Source: Streptomyces nitrosporeus
GTDB lineage: Bacteria; Actinomycetota; Actinomycetes; Streptomycetales; Streptomycetaceae
Reading direction: 5' to 3'
Assembly: GCF_008704555.1 (NCBI RefSeq)
Contig: NZ_CP023702.1
Location: forward strand, 930,001 to 994,000
DNA: 64,000 nucleotides
In this document: one piece after another, positions 35,425 through 45,378 of the stretch
How the letters are laid out: the number at the start of each line of letters is the position of its first letter
Position numbering within the stretch: position 1 is the stretch's first letter
The notes under the pieces: model-generated
Databases searched by the model: none
Seen by the model: only the letters and a program-made list of their open reading frames with translations
What the model was told of the DNA's origin: nothing
Program-made: the position numbers and the translations under genes

Positions 35425-37098
35425 TCAGGTCTTGAGGATCTGGGCGGAGTCGCCGAGCGAGCTGCCCGCGATCACTCCGGCGCCGATGAGGTTGAGTTCC
35501 TCGTCGGCGGCGGGGCCGCGCAGCTTGCGGTAGCCGATGCGGACGGCGAGCGCGCCGAGCACCAGCCAGCAGGCCTGGGGGGTGAGGATGAGGAGGCCGG
35601 TGGCCAGCATCACGCCCATCTGCCGGCGGGTGCCGCCGATCAGCTGGATCGCGGCGCCGGGAACGGCCCAGAGCAGCATGGTGCGTACGGCGTCGGGGTC
35701 GCTGAGGCCGCTCTTGATGGTGTCGGCGTACACCTTGGCGACGGGCGGGATGAGTCCCTGGCCGAAGTAGGAGCGCCAGGCGACGGCCACGACGGCCAGG
35801 GCGACGCCGAAGCCGATCAGGGCGGCCAGGAACTGCTGGCGGCGGCCTTCGCGCTCGTAGGGGTCCCAGGGGCGGTGGTCGCGTCGCAGCAGCCAGCCCG
35901 CCTTGAGGTCGTAGCCCATGTCGGCGAAGGCGGGGCCGGTGGCGGAGACGTATCCGATCAGCAGGGCCAGCGGCACCGAGGGGATGCCCATGGCGAGGCC
36001 GAGGACGAGGAAGATCAGGGTGACCGCGAACGACGGGAACCAGCCGGACTGCATGGCCGCGAGGCCGACGATCAGCTCGTGGACCAGGGCGGCGAAGGCC
36101 GCGAAGAGGACCCAGCCGACGATGCCGAGCGGGCTCATGTCGCCGATCAGACCGCCGAGGACCGCGAGGAGGACGGCGCCGGCGGTGAACAGCGCGTAGC
36201 CGCGGATCAGGGCGAGCCGCAGCCCCCGCTCGTCGACGGTGTACGCGGTGGTCGGGTCGGGCTCGGGCACGGCGAGGGTGCTCGCCGGCTCCCGGGGAGG
36301 CTTGTTGCGTGTGCGTGCGCGACGGCCCATCAGCATGTGGACGGCCTGTCCGAGGGCGACGATGCCCGCGCCGACCATCACGCCGTGCGGGATGAACCCG
36401 GAGCCGAGATCGGTGCCGAAGAGGTCCGGGCTGTACTGGCGCAGCATCAGGCCGACGCCGAACATCATCAGTGCCCAGACGTTGCCGAGGAAGGCGACCC
36501 CCGCGGCGGAGAGCGGCAGGCTGAAGAGGGTTCCGGCCAGACCGACGGCGGTTCCGCCGGCGAGGACGAGGGCGCGGCGCCCTCCCTTGTCACCGGCCTT
36601 GATGGTCTCGGCCGCGGCGGTTCCGGGCGGCCAGGCGGCGTCGGCGGGCAGCAGCCGGGAGCCGAAGGCGCGGTAGAGCACCCAGGCGTCCACAAGCAGG
36701 CCGGCGAACGATCCGGCGAGCATCGGCCAGACCAGGTCCTGGCGCCCGAAGACGTAGGGGATGGCCACGGAGGTCAGCAGGGCGTTCGCCGATGCGAAGG
36801 TGGCCGCCGAGATCGCGCTCTGGGCGAGGTTCTGCCGGTGCACGGACCGCATCCGGCGCAGGAAGCCGAGCGGGATGCGGCCGATCAGCATCGCGACGAG
36901 CGCGCCGACGACCGAGGTGTTGGCGGAGATGCCCAGCTTGGAGACCAGGTCGATACCGATGACGGCGCCGACGGCGGCGAGCACCACCAGGATGACCAGC
37001 AGCACGGGTTCGAACACGCGCGGGTGGGAGCCCGTGTCGTCGGGACGGGAGCCGGACGGTGGTGGTTCGCGGTGCGGGGCGGAGGCTTGGTGCGCCAC
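35425..37098 (-). CDS. OPT-family oligopeptide transporter
   Basis: 557 residues with roughly 14 hydrophobic segments. NLAQSAISAATFASANALLTS and SGFIPHGVMVGAG are typical of the oligopeptide transporter (OPT/YSL) family, which uses proton symport for small peptides or metal chelates. The start is a GTG behind GAAGGGGG. It lies downstream of the IclR regulator gene (125 bases) and upstream of the aminopeptidase gene (63 bases), so these are probably co-transcribed. Confidence 0.8.
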   Translation of the reverse strand: MAHQASAPHREPPPSGSRPDDTGSHPRVFEPVLLVILVVLAAVGAVIGIDLVSKLGISANTSVVGALVAMLIGRIPLGFLRRMRSVHRQNLAQSAISAATFASANALLTSVAIPYVFGRQDLVWPMLAGSFAGLLVDAWVLYRAFGSRLLPADAAWPPGTAAAETIKAGDKGGRRALVLAGGTAVGLAGTLFSLPLSAAGVAFLGNVWALMMFGVGLMLRQYSPDLFGTDLGSGFIPHGVMVGAGIVALGQAVHMLMGRRARTRNKPPREPASTLAVPEPDPTTAYTVDERGLRLALIRGYALFTAGAVLLAVLGGLIGDMSPLGIVGWVLFAAFAALVHELIVGLAAMQSGWFPSFAVTLIFLVLGLAMGIPSVPLALLIGYVSATGPAFADMGYDLKAGWLLRRDHRPWDPYEREGRRQQFLAALIGFGVALAVVAVAWRSYFGQGLIPPVAKVYADTIKSGLSDPDAVRTMLLWAVPGAAIQLIGGTRRQMGVMLATGLLILTPQACWLVLGALAVRIGYRKLRGPAADEELNLIGAGVIAGSSLGDSAQILKT

Positions 37099-37223
37099 GG
37101 GGCACCCCCTTCGGTGAGCAGGACTGGGGAGACGCTGTCCCCCGGTCGGCGCGCGCGGGCATGGCGGGGCGCACCGGCGGCGCCGTGCGCCGCGGGATCG
37201 AGCGGTATGCGGTTGGGGCCGGT

Positions 37224-38021
37224 TCAGCCGCCGAGTGCCGCGGTGACCTCCGCGGCTCCGGCGCGTACCAGCGGTACGAGTGTGCCGACGGCCCGGTCCA
37301 CCCGGTGGGAGGGGCCGATGACGGTGAGGGAGGCGGCGACGGCGCCTCCCTGGAGGACCGGGGCGGAGACCGCGGTGACGGCCTCGTCGTATTCCCCGTA
37401 GCTGACGCAGTGCCCGTCGGCACGGACCCGGGCGTAGCAGGTGAACAGGGCGTCCAGGTCGGTGATGGTGCGGTCGTTGAACCGGGCGAGGCCGGTGGGG
37501 CCGAACATCTGGCGGATCTCGCGTTCGGGGTGGTGCGCGAAGATCGCGTGCCCGGAGGCTCCGGCGTGTCCGGGCATGACCGCGCCGATGATCGCGGTGT
37601 AGCGGACCGGCCCGGTACCGTCGACCGCGGCCGCGCAGCGGTAGCCGGCACCGTGCGGGACGTTCAGGACGACGCTCTCGCCCGTCTCGCGCAGCATCCG
37701 TGCGAGTACGGGCCGGGCCAGCGAGGGGAGCACCCCGCTGTACTCGCTCACCCGGGCGAGCCGGGAGAGCGCCGGGCCCGGGCGGTAGCGGCGGGTGGTG
37801 GAGTCACAGAGCAGGAAACCGCGGGCGGCCAGGGTGGTGAGCAGGCGCTGGACGACAGCCTTGTCCCAGCCGTGATGGCGTGAGAGTTCGCTGACGCCCC
37901 ACTCGGGGCGCTGCTCGGTGAAGGTGAGCAGGACCACCAGGGCACGGTCCACGGTCTGCAGGACGCCGGGCGCCTGGGGTGGGGAGCCGGCCTGAGGGGT
38001 GTCGCCGCCGTGGTCCGCCAT
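37224..38021 (-). CDS. IclR-family transcriptional regulator
   Basis: 265 residues from the ATG preceded by GAAGGAGG. The winged helix-turn-helix is at about 18-80 (QTVDRALVVLLTF, GVSELSRHHGWDKAVVQRLLTTL). The effector domain has the family pattern (MPGHAGASGHAIFAHHP, RADGHCVSYGEYDEAVTAVSAPV). It most likely regulates the OPT/aminopeptidase genes next to it, and itself; the ligand is unknown. Confidence 0.85.
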   Translation of the reverse strand: MADHGGDTPQAGSPPQAPGVLQTVDRALVVLLTFTEQRPEWGVSELSRHHGWDKAVVQRLLTTLAARGFLLCDSTTRRYRPGPALSRLARVSEYSGVLPSLARPVLARMLRETGESVVLNVPHGAGYRCAAAVDGTGPVRYTAIIGAVMPGHAGASGHAIFAHHPEREIRQMFGPTGLARFNDRTITDLDALFTCYARVRADGHCVSYGEYDEAVTAVSAPVLQGGAVAASLTVIGPSHRVDRAVGTLVPLVRAGAAEVTAALGG

Positions 38022-38098
38022 GGGCCCGCCTCCTTCGTTCTGTGCATGTCGTACGCCCACCGGCGGGTCTCGGAACCGGCCCGATCGGTGCGGAAAAC

Positions 38099-38153
38099 GC
38101 AACGCCGTTGCTTTTTCTGGCGAAAGAATGCGGGTGTATTGACCAGGTGTCAA
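38099..38153 (-). promoter_or_regulatory. Promoter and palindromic operator of the IclR-family gene
   Basis: On the minus strand TTGACA (38153-38148) and CATTCT (38130-38125) are 17 bases apart, a near-consensus -35/-10 pair. Just downstream is the perfect palindrome GCAACG-G-CGTTGC (38111-38099), about 78 bases before the ATG. A repressor bound there would block early elongation, so autoregulation by the IclR-type protein is a reasonable inference. Confidence 0.6.
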
Positions 38154-38312
38154 GAGTTCTCAGGCAATTCATCCACGGTCCGCCGGGATCTCCCCAAAGG
38201 ACGGGGAACGGCACGGGCGGCGTACCCGGACGGGTGCGGCACGGAGGGCGGTGGCCGCGGGCGGTGATGCGGGCGCAGGGCGTACGGGAGCAGGACCTGT
38301 ACGGGGGGGGTA

Positions 38313-38385
38313 GGCGGCGCGGGCCCGTACGGGAGGCAGGAGGGCGGCGCGGGCCCGTACGGGAGGCACAGGAGGCGGCGCGGGG
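38313..38385. repeat. 30-bp direct repeat, two and a half copies
   Basis: GGCGGCGCGGGCCCGTACGG plus GAGGCA recurs at 38313 and 38343, and its beginning again at 38374, in the gap between the IclR gene and the isocitrate dehydrogenase 3' end. The GGGCCCGTACGGG core appears in both full copies. No gene is seen in 38154-38569. Confidence 0.75.
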
Positions 38386-38569
38386 AGCCCTCTGTACGGG
38401 AGTCAAGGAGGCGGGGAGGCGTACCCGGAGCGGGAAGCGGGGGCGAGATGGGCCTCGGCGGGGTTCCTCCCGGACGGGCCCCGCGCACGCACGGCCGCCC
38501 CGGCGGGCGCAGGGCCTGCCGGGGCGGTCGGGTGGTGCGGGGTCGCGCCCGTGCCGGGCGCGGGGCGGG

Positions 38570-40888
<2,319 letters not shown>

Positions 40889-42421
40889 TCACTCCGCTCC
40901 GGGCGGCCCTCCCTCTCCGGCCGTGGCCGGTGTCCCGGTGGCGGGCGGCCTGCGCTCGTACCAGCGGCGGTCGGCCTCCAGCTGGGCGGCGAGGGAGATG
41001 AGCCGGGCTTCGCTGCGGGAGGGCCCCAGCAGCTGGGCGCCCAGCGGCAGGCCGTCCTGGGTGAAGCCGGCGGGGACGTTGACTCCGGGCCAGCCCAGTA
41101 CGTTCCAGGGCCAGGCGTACGGGCAGGCGGCGGTGATGGCGAGGTCGGTGCGCCAGGCGCTCAGACCGTCGAAGGCGCCGATACGGGGCGGCGGGGCCGC
41201 GGTGGTCGGGGTGAGCAGCACGTCGTACCCCCTCCCGCCGCCGTGCCCCGCCTGGTACGGGTCGAAGAACGCGCCGATCCGCCGGTGCTGGCGCACCTCC
41301 CGGGCGCGGGCGGCCCGCACCACCCGGCCGCCGAGCCGCGTCCCGGTGCGCAGGGCGCTGCGGGTGCGCGGGTCCAGCAGCGCCGGTTCGGGGTGGGCCG
41401 CGGCCAGTTCCGCGATGCCGGCGGTGGCGCGGGGGACGAAAGAGAGGCCGATCAGCCCGTACCGGGGGCGGGCCTCCTCGACGTGGTGGCCGAGCCGGGC
41501 CAGCGCCTCGGCAAGCGCGGTGACGGCACGCACGACCTCGGGGTGCGGTGCGTTGCGGGTGAGGGTGAGCGGCGGGCGCAGGGCGAGGCCGATGCGCAGT
41601 CTGCCGGGATCCCGGCGGGCCGCGGCCGAGGCGTCGACGGCGGGCGGGCGGTGGGGGTCGCCGGGGTGCGGTCCGGCCGCGGCGTCCAGCAGCAGGGCGG
41701 CGTCGGCCACCGTACGCGCGAGGGGTCCGTTGACGGTGAGGCCCTGGAAGGCGTCGCTGTTCGGGTGGACGGAGATCCGGCCGCGCTGCGGTTTGATGCC
41801 CACGAGATGGGTCCAGGCGGCGGGGATCCGGATGGACCCCGCCCCGTCGGAGCCCAGGGCCGCGGGGACCAGTCCGGCGGCGACGGCCGCGGCCGAACCG
41901 CCGGAGGAACCGCCGGGCGTGCGGGTGGTGTCCCACGGGTTGCGGGTGGCGCCGAAGGCGGGCCCCTCGGTGAAGGGCCACTGGCCCAGTTCGCAGGAGT
42001 TGGTCTTGCCGACGACGACGGCACCCGCGGCCCGCAGTCGGCGGACCGCCTCCCCGTCGGCGGTGGCGGGGGGCAGCGCGCCGTCGCAGCCGAAGTAGGT
42101 GGGCATACCGGCGACATCGGTGTCGTCCTTGACGGCGACCGGCACGCCGAGCAGCGGCAGCCGCTCCCCCGAGGCGAGCCTCCGGTCCGCCTCGGCGGCC
42201 TCGGCGAGTGCCGCCTCGGCCCGCAGGTGCCGGAAGGCGTTGAGGGTGGGGTCCGCCGCCTCGATGCGGCTGAGCGCCGCCGCGACGAGCGCCGTGGACG
42301 AGGTGTGCCCGCCGGCCAGCTGCCGGACGGCGTCCACCAGTCCGGCGGCCTCGGCCGGGGTGTCCGGCCGCTGCTTTCGCCCGTGCGGTCCGGTGCGTCC
42401 GACGGGATCCGCTGAGGACAT
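40889..42421 (-). CDS. Amidase (amidase-signature family)
   Basis: 510 residues from the ATG after GAGGAGG. The Ser-cisSer-Lys triad is seen as VAVKDD (Lys), TRTPGGSSGGSAAAVA (cis-Ser) and GSDGAGSIRIPAA (Ser nucleophile region). The family includes GatA, 6-aminohexanoate dimer hydrolases and broad amidases; no GatB or GatC is adjacent, so it is a free-standing amidase with unknown amide substrate. Confidence 0.85.
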   Translation of the reverse strand: MSSADPVGRTGPHGRKQRPDTPAEAAGLVDAVRQLAGGHTSSTALVAAALSRIEAADPTLNAFRHLRAEAALAEAAEADRRLASGERLPLLGVPVAVKDDTDVAGMPTYFGCDGALPPATADGEAVRRLRAAGAVVVGKTNSCELGQWPFTEGPAFGATRNPWDTTRTPGGSSGGSAAAVAAGLVPAALGSDGAGSIRIPAAWTHLVGIKPQRGRISVHPNSDAFQGLTVNGPLARTVADAALLLDAAAGPHPGDPHRPPAVDASAAARRDPGRLRIGLALRPPLTLTRNAPHPEVVRAVTALAEALARLGHHVEEARPRYGLIGLSFVPRATAGIAELAAAHPEPALLDPRTRSALRTGTRLGGRVVRAARAREVRQHRRIGAFFDPYQAGHGGGRGYDVLLTPTTAAPPPRIGAFDGLSAWRTDLAITAACPYAWPWNVLGWPGVNVPAGFTQDGLPLGAQLLGPSRSEARLISLAAQLEADRRWYERRPPATGTPATAGEGGPPGAE

Positions 42422-42551
42422 CGCTGCCGCCTCCTCGGTCCGCCGGGGCACCGGCGCGCCGGACTCCCCGGGGCCGCCCAGACGGATCTACCGGAGGGTA
42501 ACGAGGTGGGGCGGTCCGCTCAAGCAGGCCGGCCCCCCTCTGTCCGGAGTT

Positions 42552-42926
42552 CTACGGCCGTACGTGGATCTCGCCGATGCCCGTCCCGAGCCCGGCGCAG
42601 TGCGCAGTCGACTGCCCGGACTGCCCCGGGCTCAGCGTGACGTGCTCGCCGTCCACGTCCGGGGACCAGCCGCAGACCAGGTGGACCCAGAAGGTCTGCG
42701 TGGTGGAGCCGTTGTTCCGGCACAGGGCGTACCCGGTGTGGTCGTCGACGGCGTGCTTCCCGGTGTCGCAGGAGAGCCCTTGCGGGGCCGCGGCGGCGGT
42801 CCTCGCGGCGGTCGCGGCGGCGGACGTCGCGGCGGTCGCCGGTACGGCCTGCACGAGGACGGCTGCCATGACGGCGGCACTTCCCGGCAGCACGCGGACG
42901 GATTTCCCCCGGAACGGCTTGTTCAT
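42552..42926 (-). CDS. Small secreted cysteine-containing protein
   Basis: 124 residues from the ATG after GGGGAAG. A signal peptide (basic start, VLPGSAAVMAAVLVQAVPATAA) and an Ala/Thr-rich stretch precede a ~75-residue mature part with four cysteines, probably two disulfides, and FWVHLVCGWSPDVDGEHVTLSPGQSG. I do not recognise the family. It stands alone between the amidase gene and a gap of 322 bases (42927-43248) in which I see nothing. Confidence 0.65.
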   Translation of the reverse strand: MNKPFRGKSVRVLPGSAAVMAAVLVQAVPATAATSAAATAARTAAAAPQGLSCDTGKHAVDDHTGYALCRNNGSTTQTFWVHLVCGWSPDVDGEHVTLSPGQSGQSTAHCAGLGTGIGEIHVRP

Positions 42927-43248
42927 GTCTTCCCCTTGGTCTTCCGAGCCCCGGCGCGGCGGCCGGTGATCTTCGCGGCGAACCCTTCCCACGCGCCGTA
43001 GCAGAAAACAGCTCAGGGCCTCACCCTCCGCACACGCTCATCGCCGCGCAGGCAACCGCCGGCGGGCGTACGCTCGCCCGTAGGGAGACAGCCATTCGCA
43101 GGGACCCTGGGCAGGGCGTCCGCCGAAGCCCCGGGAGGGCTCCCCCGCCGCCCCGGGAGGGGGCCTGCGGGCCCCGGCTGCAGGACGCGCCCGGGGATCC
43201 GGGCGAGGTGTACGGAATTTCCGAGCAGGATGCCCCCGAGGAGGCGTT

Positions 43249-44010
43249 GTGACCGGACAGCGCATGGCCGGCCGCGTCAGCGGTGTGGCGGTGGCGGTGG
43301 TGCTGACCGTCGCGACCGGTGCGGTGGCCCGGGCCGACGACGGCTTCGAGTCCCTTCCCGCGCGGCAGATCGCCGACCGCTCCCGCGACGCGCTGCTGGA
43401 TGCCCGGTCCCTCCGTCTGCACAGCCGGGGTGATCTCGGGAAGGGCGGACCGGCGATGACGGTCGATCTCTCCCTGGACCGGGACGGCAACTGCGCGGGC
43501 CGTGTGGACCTGGGTGACGACCAGGGGACGGTGGAGATCGTCAAACGGGGCGACGCGGTCTGGCTGAAACCCAACGCCGATTTCTGGGAGAACCAGGTCC
43601 CCGTGGGTGGCACCACCTTCGAGGCGGTCCTCGCCGGCAGGTACATGAAGGGGGACGCCTCGGACTCCCGGCTGCGCCCGGTGGTCGAGGCGTGTGATCT
43701 GGACACCTTCCGCGCGCTGGTGTCCGACAACGCCGACAGCTCCTCCGGGACGCTCACCAAGAAGCCGGTGACGCGGGTGGAGGACACCCGCACCGTGCCC
43801 GTCACCCGCACCGTCCACGACCGGGAACTGACGGTCTACGTCGACACCGGGGGCAGGCACTACCCGGTGCGGCTCACCGTGCACGGTGCGGGGGCCGACG
43901 CGGCCGTGGACTTCTCCGGCTTCGACGAACCGGTGCCCGCGTCCACCCCGTCCCCCGAGGACACGGTGGACGTCAGTGCTCTGCTCGGCCGGTCCCCCGC
44001 GCCTTCGTGA
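43249..44010 (+). CDS. Secreted LppX/LprG-like protein
   Basis: 253 residues from the GTG after GAGGAGG. A signal peptide (GVAVAVVLTVATGAVARA) is present without a lipobox cysteine. The mature part has the beta-strand pattern SLRLHSRGDLG...VDLSLDRDGNCAGRVDLG...VWLKPNADFWE common to Streptomyces LppX/LprAFG-like exported proteins, possibly lipid-binding. It converges on the EcsC-family gene. Confidence 0.6.
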   Translation: MTGQRMAGRVSGVAVAVVLTVATGAVARADDGFESLPARQIADRSRDALLDARSLRLHSRGDLGKGGPAMTVDLSLDRDGNCAGRVDLGDDQGTVEIVKRGDAVWLKPNADFWENQVPVGGTTFEAVLAGRYMKGDASDSRLRPVVEACDLDTFRALVSDNADSSSGTLTKKPVTRVEDTRTVPVTRTVHDRELTVYVDTGGRHYPVRLTVHGAGADAAVDFSGFDEPVPASTPSPEDTVDVSALLGRSPAPS

Positions 44011-44181
44011 ACGGGGTGCTCGGCACCGCGTACAGCACCTGGGACGAGGCCGGACCCACGGAGAAGAGCACCGGCCCGGCGAGCCGGCGGACTCCGGCAC
44101 CGGGGCCAGGACGCGGGGGAGCACGCCGGCCCCGGGCCCGGCCCTGACCGGACCGTCCGCCCCGGCCTGACCGTGCGCCGT

Positions 44182-44916
44182 CTACACCGGGACGCGAGCG
44201 TCTCCGGCCGGCCCGCCGGGGTACGCGAGCTTGGCCCGGTAGTACGTTTCGGCGGCGTCGGCGAACTTGTTGACGAAGTGGGCGTTGATCGCGCCCCCCG
44301 CCACCGCGCCGAGGAACGGCACGATGCCCGTGACCGCCTTCGAGCCGAGCATCACCGAGAACTTCAGCGCTATCGCGTGCGCCTTCATCTGGAGAAGCGG
44401 CTTGGTCAGCTTCGCCGCCATCTTGCCCCCGCCCTTTCCGGCCACCTTCCCCGCCACCGCAGTCACCACCGTGTGCCCGCCCTGCGTCAGGACCTGCGTC
44501 ATCACAGCCTGCGCGAACGTCGGATAGGCCGCGTTGAGGGCGATCAGGCCCGCCGCGCCGCCCGAGGCGGCCGCCGTGACGCTCAGGGCGTCCCGTTCCA
44601 CCGCCCCCGACCACAGTCCCAGGATGATCGCCAGGTCCTCCTCGGCCTCCACCACGGCGCCCAGTTTGTAGCCGATGCCCCAGGCGCAGACGGCCATCTT
44701 GCGCAGCAGGACGGCGAAGTCGGCGGCCAGTGTGGCGATGTGGGCCACCGGTATCGCCATCGCGGCCGCGCCGGCCGCCGCCGCCTGCGCGATCTGGGAC
44801 GCCCGCCAGCCCGACAGGGTCTTGTAGTTCGTCACCGCCCGCGCCGCCGCGCTGCTGTCCCCACCCACGCTGTTGAAGGCCTTCAGGAACATTTCCGCCG
44901 TGATGTCGGCTGCCAT
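44182..44916 (-). CDS. EcsC-family protein
   Basis: 244 residues from the ATG behind GGGAGAG. The C-terminal half (KAHAIALKFSVMLGSKAVTGIVPFLGAVAGGAINAHFVNKFADAAETYYRAK) is the EcsC signature, and the middle is helical and Ala-rich. EcsC proteins are linked to ABC-transporter/secretion phenotypes in Bacillus but biochemically undefined. It is divergent from the small gene at 45122. Confidence 0.75.
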   Translation of the reverse strand: MAADITAEMFLKAFNSVGGDSSAAARAVTNYKTLSGWRASQIAQAAAAGAAAMAIPVAHIATLAADFAVLLRKMAVCAWGIGYKLGAVVEAEEDLAIILGLWSGAVERDALSVTAAASGGAAGLIALNAAYPTFAQAVMTQVLTQGGHTVVTAVAGKVAGKGGGKMAAKLTKPLLQMKAHAIALKFSVMLGSKAVTGIVPFLGAVAGGAINAHFVNKFADAAETYYRAKLAYPGGPAGDARVPV

Positions 44917-45121
44917 GGCCCACTCTCCCAACGTTCCCCCGCCCGCCCTCTACGGGCACCACCCCGTACTGTCCCGGCCCTGACAGGCGCAAACTCGCCC
45001 GCTGACTTCCGGCCGCGTCCGACAGCCGTCCGAGTTCGGTGTCGGACACCCGGCGGGCCCCCAGCCTTGGACTACGTCACCGGGGACCGCCCGGGACGCA
45101 TGCCGCCCGGGGAGGAGCCCC

Positions 45122-45313
45122 GTGATGGACCTGGTTCATCTGTCCGACATCCTGCTGAGTCATCTGACCGACCTCGTCCCGTACTTGCAGTTCGTCGCCG
45201 CGGCCGGCGGGGCGGCGGCCACCGTACGCCGGGCCGCCCGCGCGGGTCGCCGCCGGCTGAACGCCCGCCGCGCCCCGGACACCGAGGCGAGCCGCACCAC
45301 CGCCGCAGACTGA
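45122..45313 (+). CDS. Small hypothetical protein
   Basis: 63 residues with GGGGAGGAG just before the GTG (an ATG follows as codon 2). The N-terminal half is amphipathic to hydrophobic (LSDILLSHLTDLVPYLQFVAAAGGAAA) and the C-terminal half strongly basic (RRAARAGRRRLNARR), compatible with membrane association. No family recognised. It is 64 bases upstream of the STAND ATPase gene on the same strand. Confidence 0.5.
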   Translation: MMDLVHLSDILLSHLTDLVPYLQFVAAAGGAAATVRRAARAGRRRLNARRAPDTEASRTTAAD

Positions 45314-45332
45314 ACGACGGCGCAGAATTCGC

Positions 45333-45378
45333 AGGAACGGCAGTGCCCCCGCGCACCGCCGTTCCTACGATTGACCCG
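45333..45378 (+). promoter_or_regulatory. Leaderless promoter with 9-bp inverted repeat
   Basis: TACGAT (45366-45371) is followed by six bases and then the GTG at 45378, the spacing of a -10 element whose transcript starts at the start codon. AGGAACGGC (45333-45341) and GCCGTTCCT (45358-45366) form a perfect inverted repeat with a 16-base spacer, the second arm touching the -10. It may be an operator; it could also be a terminator for the small gene upstream. Confidence 0.55.

Noticed and set aside
33841-37401. Very long plus-strand open frame opposite the peptidase and transporter genes
   Set aside because: It is the antisense of clearly real genes (OPT transporter, aminopeptidase), with repetitive Gly/Asp/Val/His translation typical of a reverse-complement shadow.
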